The notes beneath the pieces are model-generated. The model was not told the origin of the DNA and did not search any database. It saw only the letters and a list, made by a program, of their open reading frames with translations. 64,000 nucleotides of DNA. Origin: Undibacterium sp. 5I1 (lineage in GTDB: Bacteria > Pseudomonadota > Gammaproteobacteria > Burkholderiales > Burkholderiaceae_D). Below, one piece after another: positions 53,977 through 63,641 of this stretch; the first letter of the stretch is position 1; each line of letters begins with the position of its first letter. The position numbers and the translations under genes were made by a program. The stretch spans positions 1,860,001 through 1,924,000 of the forward strand of contig NZ_JAVIWI010000001.1 of the NCBI RefSeq assembly GCF_034314085.1, in the 5' to 3' direction.

Positions 53977-54058
53977 TATACTCCCCGATTATTTTTATCA
54001 ATACGCCAGATTACCCAATGATCTATTGGACAATTAAAATATACTTACCTAGAGTATA
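53977..54058. repeat. 80-bp palindromic element, copy 7
   Basis: Begins TATACTCCCCG and ends AGAGTATA (one mismatch from the consensus), with an internal CCCAATGATCTATTGG stem. Oriented as copies 2 and 6. Lies upstream of the glutaredoxin-like gene and 110 bp before copy C of the large family. Confidence 0.8.
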
Positions 54059-54168
54059 TTTTCAGCATTCAAGCCAATCATTATGTAACTGGCGAAAAAC
54101 TGCCAAACAATTCTGACGTCATTATAAGTGGATAGATTCGGTCTAAGTGACTACTACAGAGGTCTTTC

Positions 54169-54404
54169 AACCCAGATTTTCCATTGGAACAGCGACAAGT
54201 TTGCCTTTGGCGAACTGACTGGCTAGACGCGACGACGACGCAAGCTGCATCTTGCTAGGAGGAGCAACAACGTCAGGCAGTTCGCCAAAGGTGCGATTGT
54301 CGCTGTAGCGTTTCCACTCAAATCGCGGTGGTGCTATCCCTCTGAAGAGCGCACGCCGTCTGCGCTTCTGCGAAGTGGTAGCGGTCCAATGGAAAATCTG
54401 GGTT
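54169..54404 (+). repeat. 237-bp nested palindromic element, copy C
   Basis: The full element, with the same ends, inner arms and orientation as copy A. It retains the CAAATCGCGGT segment missing in copy B. It lies between the mucD terminator and the glutaredoxin-like gene. Together with the 80-bp copy at 53977 it explains most of the 530 bp without a gene. Confidence 0.9.
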
Positions 54405-54415
54405 CAAGCACTTAC

Positions 54416-54449
54416 AAAAAAACTGCCCACACGAGTGCGGGCAGTTTTT
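54416..54449 (-). terminator. Intrinsic terminator after mucD
   Basis: An 11-pair stem, AAAAACTGCCC / GGGCAGTTTTT (54418-54449), ends in T's on both strands, 30 bp beyond the mucD stop. It closes the rpoE operon. Confidence 0.9.
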
Positions 54450-54478
54450 GTTAATGTGGTGACGAACGTAAAATCAAA

Positions 54479-55999
54479 TTACTGAGCAGCAGGACGAATC
54501 GGGATGAACTTAGAAATATTGTCCCGGCGGACTAACAAGACAGCAGCTTTTTTCGCATCAAGTTTTGCGACCATAGCAGCGAATTGCTTAGCATCTTTGA
54601 CATCGACATTATTCAAGGTCAGGATGATGTCACCCTGTTGCAGACCTGCTTGCGCTGCGGGGCCTTCAACAGAATCGATAACCACACCGCTGGCGCCTGG
54701 CAATTCTTTCTTTTGCGCGTCGGTCATGTCGGTGACAAAAATACCTAAGACGTTTGTTGCTTGTTCACGCTTAGGTTTTTTATCCGTTTTCGCAGCGACT
54801 TTATTATCAGCTTCTGCTTCCGCCACCACAACGGATAACTCACGTGCGGCACCTTTACGCCAAATGGAGATGGTGGCTTTTGAACCCGGCTTCACCATGC
54901 CAACAATACGTGGCAGATCGCTAGATTTTTCTATAGCTACTCCATTAAATTTAAGGATGACGTCACCGTCCTGAATACCCGCTTTGTCTGCCGGTGCGCC
55001 TGGCTCAACCCGGCTAACTAAAGCACCTTGGGCTTTGGACAAGCCGATAGATTCTGCAACATCTTTAGATAATTCGCCAATCTGCACACCGATGCGACCG
55101 CGGGTGACTTTGCCGCCAGACTTTAACTGCTCGGCGACACGCATAGCTTCGTCAATCGGAATCGCGAAAGAGATGCCCATATAACCGCCAGAGCGACTAT
55201 AAATCTGGGAGTTAATACCGATCACTTCGCCACGCATATTGATCAGCGGACCGCCTGAATTGCCAGGATTGACGGCAACGTCCGTTTGGATCAAAGGCAG
55301 ATAATCTCCGGTATCACGGGCCTTAGCAGAGATAATCCCGGCAGTAACTGTGTTGTCCAGATCAAACGGGGAACCGATTGCCAGTACCCATTCGCCTGCT
55401 CTGATTTTGTCTGAATCGCCAATCGACAAACGTGGCAACTTGCTACCTTCGATTTTTAATACGGCGACGTCAGTACGTTGATCTGAGCCAATCACTTTGG
55501 CTTTGAATTCACGCTTGTCGGTGAGTTTAACGTAGACTTCTGAAGCGCCTTCAACTACGTGGGTGTTGGTCAGAACGTACCCATCTTGCGAGATGATAAA
55601 ACCAGAGCCTACGCCGCGCGGAATTTCTTCTTCTTGCTGCTGAGGTGCTTTTTTACGACCTTTTGGTGTTGGTGCAGGTTGCTGCTTGGGAATGGGCATA
55701 CCGAAGAAGCGACGGAAAAACTCTTGCATCTGCTCGTCATCCCCGCCCATTTCCATTTGCCCTTGCTGGATTTTTTCTGTAGTGCGGATATTCACTACGG
55801 CGGGACTGGTTTTATCTACCAAGTCCGTAAAATCAGGTAAGCCAGTAACTAGGGGAGCTGTTGCAGATGCGGGTGTAGCCTCGGCCAATGTCGCACCCAT
55901 CACGGTTGGGGCGATAAAGCCAAAACAGGCACTGATCGTTAAAGTGGAAATGACGGTGGAAACAAAATTTTTGACGGGAAAGCGTGGTGTTATTTTCAT
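54479..55999 (-). CDS. mucD: Do-like periplasmic serine protease (MucD/DegQ type)
   Basis: A ~506-residue HtrA protease for misfolded envelope proteins. The ATG at 55999 gives MKITPRF and a signal peptide ending near PTVMGATLA; the frame upstream opens only with a TTG inside rseB. The triad is visible: His in TNTHVVEGA, Asp in RTDVAVLKI and Ser in NPGNSGGPL. Two PDZ domains follow (~295-390 and ~420-500). A Lys/Pro/Gln-rich loop (QQPAPTPKGRKKAPQQQEEE) lies before the protease core. Last gene of the sigma-E operon. Confidence 0.95.
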   Translation of the reverse strand: MKITPRFPVKNFVSTVISTLTISACFGFIAPTVMGATLAEATPASATAPLVTGLPDFTDLVDKTSPAVVNIRTTEKIQQGQMEMGGDDEQMQEFFRRFFGMPIPKQQPAPTPKGRKKAPQQQEEEIPRGVGSGFIISQDGYVLTNTHVVEGASEVYVKLTDKREFKAKVIGSDQRTDVAVLKIEGSKLPRLSIGDSDKIRAGEWVLAIGSPFDLDNTVTAGIISAKARDTGDYLPLIQTDVAVNPGNSGGPLINMRGEVIGINSQIYSRSGGYMGISFAIPIDEAMRVAEQLKSGGKVTRGRIGVQIGELSKDVAESIGLSKAQGALVSRVEPGAPADKAGIQDGDVILKFNGVAIEKSSDLPRIVGMVKPGSKATISIWRKGAARELSVVVAEAEADNKVAAKTDKKPKREQATNVLGIFVTDMTDAQKKELPGASGVVIDSVEGPAAQAGLQQGDIILTLNNVDVKDAKQFAAMVAKLDAKKAAVLLVRRDNISKFIPIRPAAQ

Positions 56000-56006
56000 G
56001 GCATCA

Positions 56007-57032
56007 TCACTTAGGTTTAAATTCAATGGAGTTTATGACTTGTTTAATTGCAGCAAATGGTACCTCGCCTACAGCGGTCAACCAATAATCTCCATGACGC
56101 TTACCCATGATGGTAACCGCGCCTTGCTGCAAACTACCCTCAGTCCGGCCTTGAGTATCTGGCTCGATAAAGACCGAAATCGCAGCAATGCCATCAGAAA
56201 AAATCATTTGTATGACTTCATGAGGTTTAGGCTGACTAGCAGCGGATGCCGCTGCCGTAGTTGAACTATTTGGTGCAATTGACACGGGAATCAAGCGCTT
56301 CATCTCACGGTTTTTCTTAAATCCCGCGGGTAAAGCCTTGACTACCCAACCAGAATTAATATTAGGCTGTACTGTGAGGTTTTCAACATGCCATTGTGCC
56401 GTATTTTGAAAACTTGGCTTAACGCGGCTCTTATCGATATCACCCAAATAAAGCTGGGTGAAGGCAATTTGCTCTATAACTTCATTTTTTGCATTAACGG
56501 TTTGTGCACGTAATAACAAACCTGAGGTCTGATCCATGCACAAGCGATAGCCATAGCGATAAATATCTTTAGGCTCGAAGCTCAATACCTGACATTGGGA
56601 GCCTGCTACGCGACTAAGTTCAGCTTTTTTAATCGAGTACGATTCTGGCAAGGATTGTGCATTGCTGGTGAGCAAAGAAGGGAATACTTCTTGGGTAACT
56701 TGTTTTTCAACCTGTATGGTTTTACTTTCAGGCAGATAACAAGTTACCTCGTCATTATGTCTAACGTATTCTCTTGGCTTGCCATCCAAAATTTCTAGTT
56801 TTTCTAGCTCGTTATTGGCTTCCAACAAATGCGTAATGCGCGAGGTGCGCATTTGATTCGCTTGCTGATATACGAAGGTGCCAGAATAATTAAGCTTTTG
56901 CGCTGAACTTTGCATCTTACGCAGCAGGCTTGGTATGTCCTGCGCTTCCTGACTTTGCGCATATAGCAAAGGACTCGCAGCAATACCTGCAATCAGCAAA
57001 AATAAAGGAAAACTTGAACGCGGCAACAGCAT
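56007..57032 (-). CDS. rseB: Sigma-E regulatory protein RseB/MucB
   Basis: RseB binds the periplasmic part of RseA and shields it from cleavage until lipid or LPS signals arrive. The 341-residue precursor has a signal peptide (cut near LLYAQSQ), then the LolA-like N-terminal domain (LNYSGTFVYQQANQMRTSRI) and the smaller C-terminal domain (~230-335). Starts five bases after rseA and ends eight bases before mucD. Confidence 0.95.
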   Translation of the reverse strand: MLLPRSSFPLFLLIAGIAASPLLYAQSQEAQDIPSLLRKMQSSAQKLNYSGTFVYQQANQMRTSRITHLLEANNELEKLEILDGKPREYVRHNDEVTCYLPESKTIQVEKQVTQEVFPSLLTSNAQSLPESYSIKKAELSRVAGSQCQVLSFEPKDIYRYGYRLCMDQTSGLLLRAQTVNAKNEVIEQIAFTQLYLGDIDKSRVKPSFQNTAQWHVENLTVQPNINSGWVVKALPAGFKKNREMKRLIPVSIAPNSSTTAAASAASQPKPHEVIQMIFSDGIAAISVFIEPDTQGRTEGSLQQGAVTIMGKRHGDYWLTAVGEVPFAAIKQVINSIEFKPK

Positions 57033-57037
57033 AGTGT

Positions 57038-57766
57038 CTATTTTTCCGATACTAAAGAAGCGGGAGCTGCAGAACTGGAATAAGGGACGTTAGCACGGGT
57101 TGCGTACTGCGTACCATTTTCTATAGGCGGAGAAAATTTCTGATGCGCCTGTAAATAACTATCCAGCCGAGGATCACGCAACATTTCTATCTGATCGGAT
57201 AATTTAGCTTTTACTTCCGGTGCGGTGGTATTAGAAACCAGCTGTACTAAATCTCCATTTGTCAGAGATGAATTTTGTAACGCTGAGCTTGGCGTATTGA
57301 CTGGCGCATTCATCTGGGCGACATTGGCTTGAGTATTGAGATTAGCTTGCAAGTTATCACCACCTAAATTGGATGGTATTTGCGGCACTAATACAAACGC
57401 AAGCAACACAGCTGCAGCAACACCCGACATTGTCATGTAGCGAGAAAAACGCGAGCGATTGGTGAAGCTCAGCGTTGGCTCTGCTGGAGTCGAACTTACT
57501 TGACTTAGCTGGCACTGTGGCGCGAGGACGACAGGTTCAGCGTCTAGCAGCGCTTTCATTTTTGAAGAAAAATCAGCACTTAAGTTAAACGACAAATCAT
57601 CAGAGCGCAATACATCACCAATCTGATGATAAATTTCCCATGCTTCTTTCGATTCCGCGTGATCTGCAGCGCTCAGGCTGGCAAGCGCCATATCGAGTTG
57701 TGCATCAGTTAGCTCATTATCGAGCAAAGCTGAAATGCGCTCTTGTTTAGTGGTATCTGTCTTCAT
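57038..57766 (-). CDS. rseA: Anti-sigma-E factor RseA/MucA
   Basis: RseA holds sigma E at the inner membrane. The 242-residue protein has an N-terminal cytoplasmic anti-sigma domain (RISALLDNELTDAQLDMALA), one membrane segment (~residues 112-132, GVAAAVLLAFVLVPQI) and a Gln/Asn/Ser-rich periplasmic tail. The substrate relationship with RseP, encoded at 9049, is known from the family. Directly follows rpoE. Confidence 0.93.
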   Translation of the reverse strand: MKTDTTKQERISALLDNELTDAQLDMALASLSAADHAESKEAWEIYHQIGDVLRSDDLSFNLSADFSSKMKALLDAEPVVLAPQCQLSQVSSTPAEPTLSFTNRSRFSRYMTMSGVAAAVLLAFVLVPQIPSNLGGDNLQANLNTQANVAQMNAPVNTPSSALQNSSLTNGDLVQLVSNTTAPEVKAKLSDQIEMLRDPRLDSYLQAHQKFSPPIENGTQYATRANVPYSSSAAPASLVSEK

Positions 57767-57855
57767 GATCTTATCCGCAATTTTTACTACTTAATATATT
57801 CAAATCTACTTTGTCAGTCTGTCTTATCAGTGTTCGACGCTGCCTTAGTCTGGCT

Positions 57856-58458
57856 TCACCATCGCTGATCCAGAGTTGTCCCCAGCATGGGACGCAACTT
57901 CTCAGCGATCGCCTCCCTTGCCCGAAAAATGCGGCTTCTCACGGTGCCAATCGGGCACAACATGACTTCTGCAATTTCGTCATAACTCAAACCTTCAATT
58001 TCACGCAAAGTAATCGCATTACGCAATTCTTCTGGCAGGGCAAGCATTGCATTATTCACAGTATCTGCGATCTGCTTACTGGCCAACAAAGACTCTGGTG
58101 TATTGATATCCCTTAGTCCGTCCGCGTCGACAAAAGTTTCTGCCTCTTCGATATCAGCATCTGTCGAAGTTGGTGCACGCCGTCCTTGCGTCACCAGATA
58201 ATTTTTAGCAGTATTCACACCGATTCTGTACAACCAAGTGTAGAAAGCGGCATCTCCACGAAAATTCCCCATCGCGCGGTAAGCTTTAATAAAAGATTCT
58301 TGCACCACGTCTTCAGCTTCTGCCTGATCATGGACGAGACGAGACACAAGCCGCATGAGTTTCCTTTGATATTTAGAAACCAATAGCTCGAATGCTTTTT
58401 TGTCACCACGCTGGACGCGCTCAACAAGTAGTTGATCAATCTCGCGCTCTGTCGTCAC
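57856..58458 (-). CDS. rpoE: RNA polymerase sigma factor RpoE (ECF)
   Basis: The envelope-stress sigma factor. The 200-residue protein has region 2 (AFELLVSKYQRKLMRLVSRL; EAEDVVQESFIKAYRAMGNF) and region 4 (LREIEGLSYDEIAEVMLCPI; GTVRSRIFRARE). Length matches RpoE/AlgU. It is first in the rpoE-rseA-rseB-mucD operon and has a sigma-E-like promoter immediately upstream, consistent with autoregulation. Confidence 0.97.
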   Translation of the reverse strand: MTTEREIDQLLVERVQRGDKKAFELLVSKYQRKLMRLVSRLVHDQAEAEDVVQESFIKAYRAMGNFRGDAAFYTWLYRIGVNTAKNYLVTQGRRAPTSTDADIEEAETFVDADGLRDINTPESLLASKQIADTVNNAMLALPEELRNAITLREIEGLSYDEIAEVMLCPIGTVRSRIFRAREAIAEKLRPMLGTTLDQRW

Positions 58459-58503
58459 TCACTGTTTCCTATTTTCGGGAGAATTTAAACGCGATATGCT
58501 GTG

Positions 58504-58532
58504 TAGATCACATACACCGGTTAAAAGTTCCC
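58504..58532 (-). promoter_or_regulatory. Sigma-E-type promoter for the rpoE operon
   Basis: On the minus strand GGAACTT (58526-58532) is followed after 17 bases by TCTAC (58504-58508), close to the sigma-E consensus GGAACTT-N15-16-TCnnA. The predicted start of transcription is ~40 bp before the rpoE ATG. The -35 element overlaps the last codons of the upstream gene. Confidence 0.65.
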
Positions 58533-59030
58533 AGGTTGTGCTGCTGTATTTTTCTGCGCCTGCTGATGAATAGCAATCCAGCGCAACGCTACGGATAATT
58601 TACGCCAGGTGCGCGCATCAACGCAGTCAGGCAAAATGGGAACAATATGTATGCGCCGTCCCTGATCATCTTGCGACTGCAAATGTAGCAGTAACAAATG
58701 CGGCCATAAAGTAGTTGCGTCAGTCATGGTAACCACATATGACTGCCATGCGTCGGATTGTTTTATAAAGCGTCGCAAGATAATTCTGCCAGAAGCGGCA
58801 ATATCTATTTTTACTGAAAAACGATTATTTAAGAATGCCATAAATCGATAAGCTATTAATACTAGACTTACGAATATTAATAACAACCGAAAAAATAAAT
58901 GCCAACTTAGTTGCCACCCAAACGACCATACACTGCACACAACGATACCAGTTACCAGAACACACATACAGGCGGTCGCTAATAATAAGCAGCGTGATGG
59001 TGCAATAGTGGCAGACAGGCTTATCGACAT
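58521..59030 (-). CDS. Small membrane protein, YgfX-like
   Basis: A 169-residue protein with two membrane segments in the first ~65 residues (CLLLATACMCVLVTGIVVCS and LFFRLLLIFVSLVLIAYRFM) and a basic soluble C-terminal domain with GRIILRRF and HIVPILPDCVDARTWRKLSV. This layout resembles YgfX (CptA) proteins, and uncharacterised genes of this kind usually sit between fabF and rpoE in Burkholderiales. The family link is tentative and the function unknown. Its end overlaps the rpoE promoter. Confidence 0.75.
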   Translation of the reverse strand: MSISLSATIAPSRCLLLATACMCVLVTGIVVCSVWSFGWQLSWHLFFRLLLIFVSLVLIAYRFMAFLNNRFSVKIDIAASGRIILRRFIKQSDAWQSYVVTMTDATTLWPHLLLLHLQSQDDQGRRIHIVPILPDCVDARTWRKLSVALRWIAIHQQAQKNTAAQPGNF

Positions 59031-59042
59031 GAGTCACCAAAA

Positions 59043-59078
59043 GAAAGCGGCACTTCGTTCCTAAGAACTGAAGTGCCG
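59043..59078 (-). terminator. Probable terminator after fabF
   Basis: CGGCACTTC / GAAGTGCCG (59048-59078) followed by CTTTCTTTT on the minus strand, 58 bp past the fabF stop. It separates the fatty-acid cluster from the YgfX-like and rpoE genes. Confidence 0.7.
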
Positions 59079-59135
59079 AATTATTTCATTTAAACTGGCA
59101 AATTAGATTTGCAAATCAATTACAAAAATAGTGAT

Positions 59136-60377
59136 TTAAACTTTACCAAAAATTAATGTGCCGTTTGTACCACCAAAGCCAAAAGAATTTTTCATCGCAA
59201 ATTTGATGTTCATTTCTCTAGCCGTATTAGCGCAGTAATCGAGATCGCATTCTGGATCTTGATTAAAAATATTAATTGTTGGTGGTGAAATTTGATGATG
59301 CAGCGCCAAAACGGTAAATACAGATTCCAAACCACCAGCGCCGCCTAATAAATGTCCGGTCATCGATTTGGTCGAATTGACCGTTATTTTATAAGCATAA
59401 TCACCGAAGGTTGCTTTGATCGCATCTGTTTCATTCTTATCACCTAAAGACGTGGACGTACCGTGTGCATTTAGGTAGTTAATTTGATCAGGATTGATTT
59501 CTGCATTTTTCATTGCATTGACCATACTGCGACGAGGCCCATCCATTGATGGCGATGTGATGTGATACGCATCTCCACTCATACCAAAGCCTAGCACTTC
59601 TGCATAAATTTTGGCTCCGCGTGCTTTGGCGTGTTCGTATTCTTCCAGCACCATGACACCGGCACCCTCACCTAAGACAAAACCATCTCTATCCTTATCC
59701 CATGGACGGGATGCAGTAGCTGGGTCATCATTACGTGAAGAGAGTGCGCGAGCAGAAGCAAAGCCGCCTAAACCCAGTGGAGAAATAGTAGATTCCGCAC
59801 CCCCAGCAATCATGACGTCAGCATCACCGTACTCGATCATACGAGCGGCAGAACCAATACAATGTAAGCCGGTAGTACAAGCAGTAACAATCGCCAGATT
59901 TGGCCCTTTTAAGCCAAACTTAATCGATAAGTGACCAGAAATCATATTAATGATTGAGGCAGGAACGAAGAACGGGCTGATACGACGTGGGCCACGCTCA
60001 GTCAAAATATCTTTAGTTTCTTCAATCAGTGGCAAACCACCAATCCCAGAACCAACGATTACGCCGATACGTTCAGCATTTTCTTCAGTAACGTTAAGAC
60101 CACTATCGCGGAAAGCTTGCATTCCAGCAGCCACACCGTAATGGATAAACGTATCCATATTGCGAGCTTCTTTAGCGGGGATGTATTCCTCGATATTGAA
60201 ACCTTTAACCTCTCCCGCAAAATGCGTAGAGAAAGGTGTTGCATCAAATTTGGTAATAGTGGCAATACCGGATTTGCCTGCAGTTACGCCACCCCATGCA
60301 TCGGCAATAGTATTGCCAACTGGGGAAACGCAACCGAGACCGGTGACCACGACACGACGTTTAAGCGTACGGCTCAA
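59136..60377 (-). CDS. fabF: 3-oxoacyl-[acyl-carrier-protein] synthase II
   Basis: FabF elongates acyl-ACP with malonyl-ACP. I start it at the TTG at 60377, because AGGAG lies six bases upstream and the product ([15 protein letters not shown], 413 residues) equals the E. coli length; an ATG frame 17 codons earlier has no such site. The catalytic triad is intact: Cys in [11 protein letters not shown], His in [11 protein letters not shown] and His in [13 protein letters not shown]. Downstream of acpP, as in E. coli. Confidence 0.96.
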   Translation of the reverse strand: MSRTLKRRVVVTGLGCVSPVGNTIADAWGGVTAGKSGIATITKFDATPFSTHFAGEVKGFNIEEYIPAKEARNMDTFIHYGVAAGMQAFRDSGLNVTEENAERIGVIVGSGIGGLPLIEETKDILTERGPRRISPFFVPASIINMISGHLSIKFGLKGPNLAIVTACTTGLHCIGSAARMIEYGDADVMIAGGAESTISPLGLGGFASARALSSRNDDPATASRPWDKDRDGFVLGEGAGVMVLEEYEHAKARGAKIYAEVLGFGMSGDAYHITSPSMDGPRRSMVNAMKNAEINPDQINYLNAHGTSTSLGDKNETDAIKATFGDYAYKITVNSTKSMTGHLLGGAGGLESVFTVLALHHQISPPTINIFNQDPECDLDYCANTAREMNIKFAMKNSFGFGGTNGTLIFGKV

Positions 60378-60482
60378 GCGCTTCTCCTGGACTTGAAAAC
60401 TGGTTATGCTTAGATTTCGTCGCGGCAATACAGCGATGACCGCAGACGATTACATGACAACTCAACAGGCTTAAAGCCAATA

Positions 60483-60722
60483 TTAGACCTTAACGTGCGC
60501 AGTAGCGTAGTCGATTGCTTGTTGCACAGTAGTAATTTTTTCAGCTTGTTCGTCAGGAATTTCCATTTCGAACTCATCTTCAAGAGCCATGACCAATTCA
60601 ACTGTATCAAGGGAATCAGCACCCAGATCATCCACGAAGGAAGATTCGATTTTGATGTCTGCTTCAGCGACGCCCAATTGTTCAGCGACGATTTTCTTAA
60701 CGCGTTGTTCGATATCTGACAT
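60483..60722 (-). CDS. acpP: Acyl carrier protein
   Basis: ACP carries growing acyl chains on a phosphopantetheine arm. The 79-residue acidic product from the ATG at 60722 (GGAG upstream) begins [10 protein letters not shown] and has the [10 protein letters not shown] motif with Ser37 as the attachment site. The open frame extends 22 codons further upstream but is not part of ACP. It lies between fabG and fabF. Confidence 0.98.
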   Translation of the reverse strand: MSDIEQRVKKIVAEQLGVAEADIKIESSFVDDLGADSLDTVELVMALEDEFEMEIPDEQAEKITTVQQAIDYATAHVKV

Positions 60723-60867
60723 GTGATTCTCCATTAGTGGTTTCAGAAAGTGCGCGCATTTTAGCAGGTTTGCGCGCAAAAAAAGCAAGTAAGCATTTTA
60801 CAGGCATATCTCCGCTTATTTGCAGCGATTAACCCGATAAATACCAATAAAACTAAATTAATCGAAA

Positions 60868-61620
60868 TTAACTTAAATACATCCCGCCATTAACATGCAA
60901 CGTTGTACCGGTAATATAACCCGCTGCAGGTGATGCGAGAAAAAGAGTTGCGGCTGCAATATCTTCCGGCTGCCCTAATCTAGCCAATGGAATTTGCTGC
61001 AGAATTGCCGCTTTTTGATCGTCTGTCAACGATTTGGTCATGTCTGTGTCAATAAAACCAGGCGCGATACAATTAACTGTAATGTTACGGCTACCAATTT
61101 CACGCGCCAGCGCACGACTCATACCGGCAACACCAGCTTTTGCGGCTGCGTAGTTCATTTGCCCAGGGTTGCCAGCAGAACCGACGACTGAGGTGATATT
61201 GATGATACGCCCGTGTTTCGCCTTCATCATACCGCGCAATACGGCGCGTGAAAGACGCCCGACGGAACTTAGATTAGTCGAGATAACACTATCCCACTCC
61301 TCCTCTTTCATACGCATCGCCAATTGATCTTGGGTAATACCAGCATTGTTAACCAAGATAGACAAGCAGCCAAATTCTTTTTGAATTTCTTCTACCAAAG
61401 AAGTGCAACGTGCGACATCGTTGACGTTCAGAGCGACGCCCTTACCTGCATTTGGCCCCACTTCAGCAAGATATTCTGAAATCACGGCGGCGCCAGATTC
61501 AGATGTGGCAGTACCAATCACGCGCGCGCCAGCTGTAGCTAAAGCAATGGCTATGGCCTTACCTATACCGCGAGATGCACCAGTAACAAGTGCAACCTGA
61601 TTTACTAATTGTTGTGTCAT
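60868..61620 (-). CDS. fabG: 3-oxoacyl-[acyl-carrier-protein] reductase
   Basis: FabG reduces 3-ketoacyl-ACP with NADPH. The 250-residue short-chain dehydrogenase has the cofactor motif TGASRGIGKAIA, NNAG, the catalytic Ser in ITSVVG and the YxxxK motif in NYAAAKAG. ATG overlaps the fabD stop by four bases. Confidence 0.98.
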   Translation of the reverse strand: MTQQLVNQVALVTGASRGIGKAIAIALATAGARVIGTATSESGAAVISEYLAEVGPNAGKGVALNVNDVARCTSLVEEIQKEFGCLSILVNNAGITQDQLAMRMKEEEWDSVISTNLSSVGRLSRAVLRGMMKAKHGRIINITSVVGSAGNPGQMNYAAAKAGVAGMSRALAREIGSRNITVNCIAPGFIDTDMTKSLTDDQKAAILQQIPLARLGQPEDIAAATLFLASPAAGYITGTTLHVNGGMYLS

Positions 61621-62558
61621 TTTAAAATTTCCATCACCTTTTCTAACGACGCCTGATCAAAGATTGCATCGCTAATCAACTCACCATTAATGCGCTTGGT
61701 CAAACCAGTCAACACTTTGCCCGGTCCGCATTCAATTACATGCGTCAATCCGCTAGAGCCAATTTTTTGTACTGTTTCAACCCAGCGCACAGGACTTGCT
61801 GCCTGACGCACCAGCGCGTCTTTGATTGCAGCAACGTCATTAATAATCGCCACATCGACATTATTTATCAAAGGAATAACCGGCGCAGAAAAATTCAAAC
61901 CTGCCATACAATCCCGCAATTTATCAGACGCAGGCCTCAGCAATGAAGAATGAAATGGCGCTGAAACAGCCAAAGGCAAGGCGCGCTTTGCGCCTTTTGT
62001 CTTTGCAATCTCACAAGCCCGCTCAACCGCAGCTATATTACCTGCGATAACAACTTGTGCCGGAGCATTAAAATTCACCGCCTCGACCACTTCATCTGCG
62101 TGACCTATGATCGCTTCGGCGCAAGCCGCGATTACATCTTCGTCTGACAATCCCAAAATAGCGGCCATACCGCCATGACCAACGGGCACAGCGTCTTGCA
62201 TGGCCTGCGCACGAAATCTCACCAATGGCACTGCATCTTTAAACGCGATCACGCCGGAAGCAACTAAAGCGGAATACTCACCCAAGCTATGTCCTGCGAC
62301 CAACGCAGGCATGGCACCGCCAGCCGCAATCCAGGCGCGGTAACAAGCTACCGCTGCTGTCAGCATCACAGGCTGAGTATTGGTCGTTAAATCAAGTAAT
62401 TCTTTTGGGCCACCGGCAATCAATTTACCCAAATCGAACTGCAATGCATCCGACGCTTCAGTAATTGTTTGCTGCACAATATGATTATCGGCAAAGCCGT
62501 TTAACATGCCAATGGCTTGCGAACCCTGCCCTGGAAAAACAAATGCAAATTGAGTCAT
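61617..62558 (-). CDS. fabD: Malonyl-CoA-ACP transacylase
   Basis: FabD loads malonate onto ACP. The 313-residue protein has FVFPGQGSQ at the start, the active-site GHSLGEYSA (Ser91) and the catalytic His in SAPFHSSLL. Length matches the family (309). Overlaps fabG by four bases and lies 97 bp after fabH. Confidence 0.98.
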   Translation of the reverse strand: MTQFAFVFPGQGSQAIGMLNGFADNHIVQQTITEASDALQFDLGKLIAGGPKELLDLTTNTQPVMLTAAVACYRAWIAAGGAMPALVAGHSLGEYSALVASGVIAFKDAVPLVRFRAQAMQDAVPVGHGGMAAILGLSDEDVIAACAEAIIGHADEVVEAVNFNAPAQVVIAGNIAAVERACEIAKTKGAKRALPLAVSAPFHSSLLRPASDKLRDCMAGLNFSAPVIPLINNVDVAIINDVAAIKDALVRQAASPVRWVETVQKIGSSGLTHVIECGPGKVLTGLTKRINGELISDAIFDQASLEKVMEILK

Positions 62559-62655
62559 AGATTTTAAAAAGTCTCTGTATTTATTTTTAAATATTTACTT
62601 CTTGAATATATTCTTGAATTACGTTTTAAGCTTAGATTCTTGACCAAGTCATGAG

Positions 62656-63641
62656 CTACATTTTTATAATAGCAGCACCCCAAGTAAAGCCACCGCCCAC
62701 GCCTTCCAGCATCACTGTTTGACCCGGCTTAATGCGACCATCCCGGACTGCCACATCAAGCGCCAACGGAATTGAAGCCGCAGATGTATTGCCGTGCTGA
62801 GCCACAGTCACTACAACTTTATCCATCGACATACGCATTTTTTTGCCGTACTTTGCATGATGCGAATATTTGCCTGATGTGGAACCAGCCAGTCAATTTG
62901 AGCTACGTCTAAACCAGCGATCTCCAGCGCTTCATGAGCAACTTTCTCTAACAAAGAAACCGCTAATTTGAAGACAGCCTGACCATCCATATACAAAAAA
63001 GCATTACCTGTAATTGCACCTGAATTAACGCTACCTGGCACACACAAAATATTGGCATAGCTGCCATCTGCATGTAACTTGGTAGCCAATACACCAGGCT
63101 CAGATGAACGAGACAAAACAACTGCGCCTGCACCATCACCAAACAGCACGCAAGTAGTACGGTCTTGAAAATTTAAAATACGCGAAAATACTTCGGCACC
63201 GACTACCAAGACGTTTTTATGCGCACCAGATTTAATCATGCTGTCAGCCATGGCCAACGCATACATAAAGCCACTACATACGGCTTGCACATCGACAGCG
63301 GCGGCACCGTTAGTAATACCCAATTTATGTTGCAAAACACAAGCGGTACTCGGAAAGCCACCTAGAAAATCAGGTGTTGATGTCGCCAGAATAATCAAAT
63401 CAATATCATTGGCTTGCATCTTGGCTGCATCCAAAGCTCGCTTCGATGCTTCAACCGCCAAGTCACTGGAGTTGACATCAGCCGTCGCGTAGTGGCGCGC
63501 CGAGATTCCGCTACGTGAAAATATCCACTCGTCTGAAGTCTCTATCCCGGTTAAAGCTAACTGCTCGGTCAGCTGCTGATTACTTACTTTGTTGGGTGGC
63601 AGATAGCTGCCCGTGCCGATAATTTTACTGAAAAAAGTCAT
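62656..63641 (-). pseudogene. fabH: 3-oxoacyl-ACP synthase III, frameshifted in this sequence
   Basis: FabH starts fatty acid synthesis by condensing acetyl-CoA with malonyl-ACP. The first frame (63641-62811) gives 276 residues with Cys122 (VQAVCSGF) and His255 (VPHQANIR), but ends abnormally after residue 268. The homologous remainder continues in the -1 frame ([20 protein letters not shown]...) to 62656 and contains the third catalytic residue, Asn285 (HGNT). The break is at a run of seven A's (minus strand; ~62838-62844); eight A's would restore a 328-residue enzyme. It may be a base-calling error, a real mutation or slippage; as written it is interrupted. The ATG overlaps the plsX stop. 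Confidence 0.85.
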
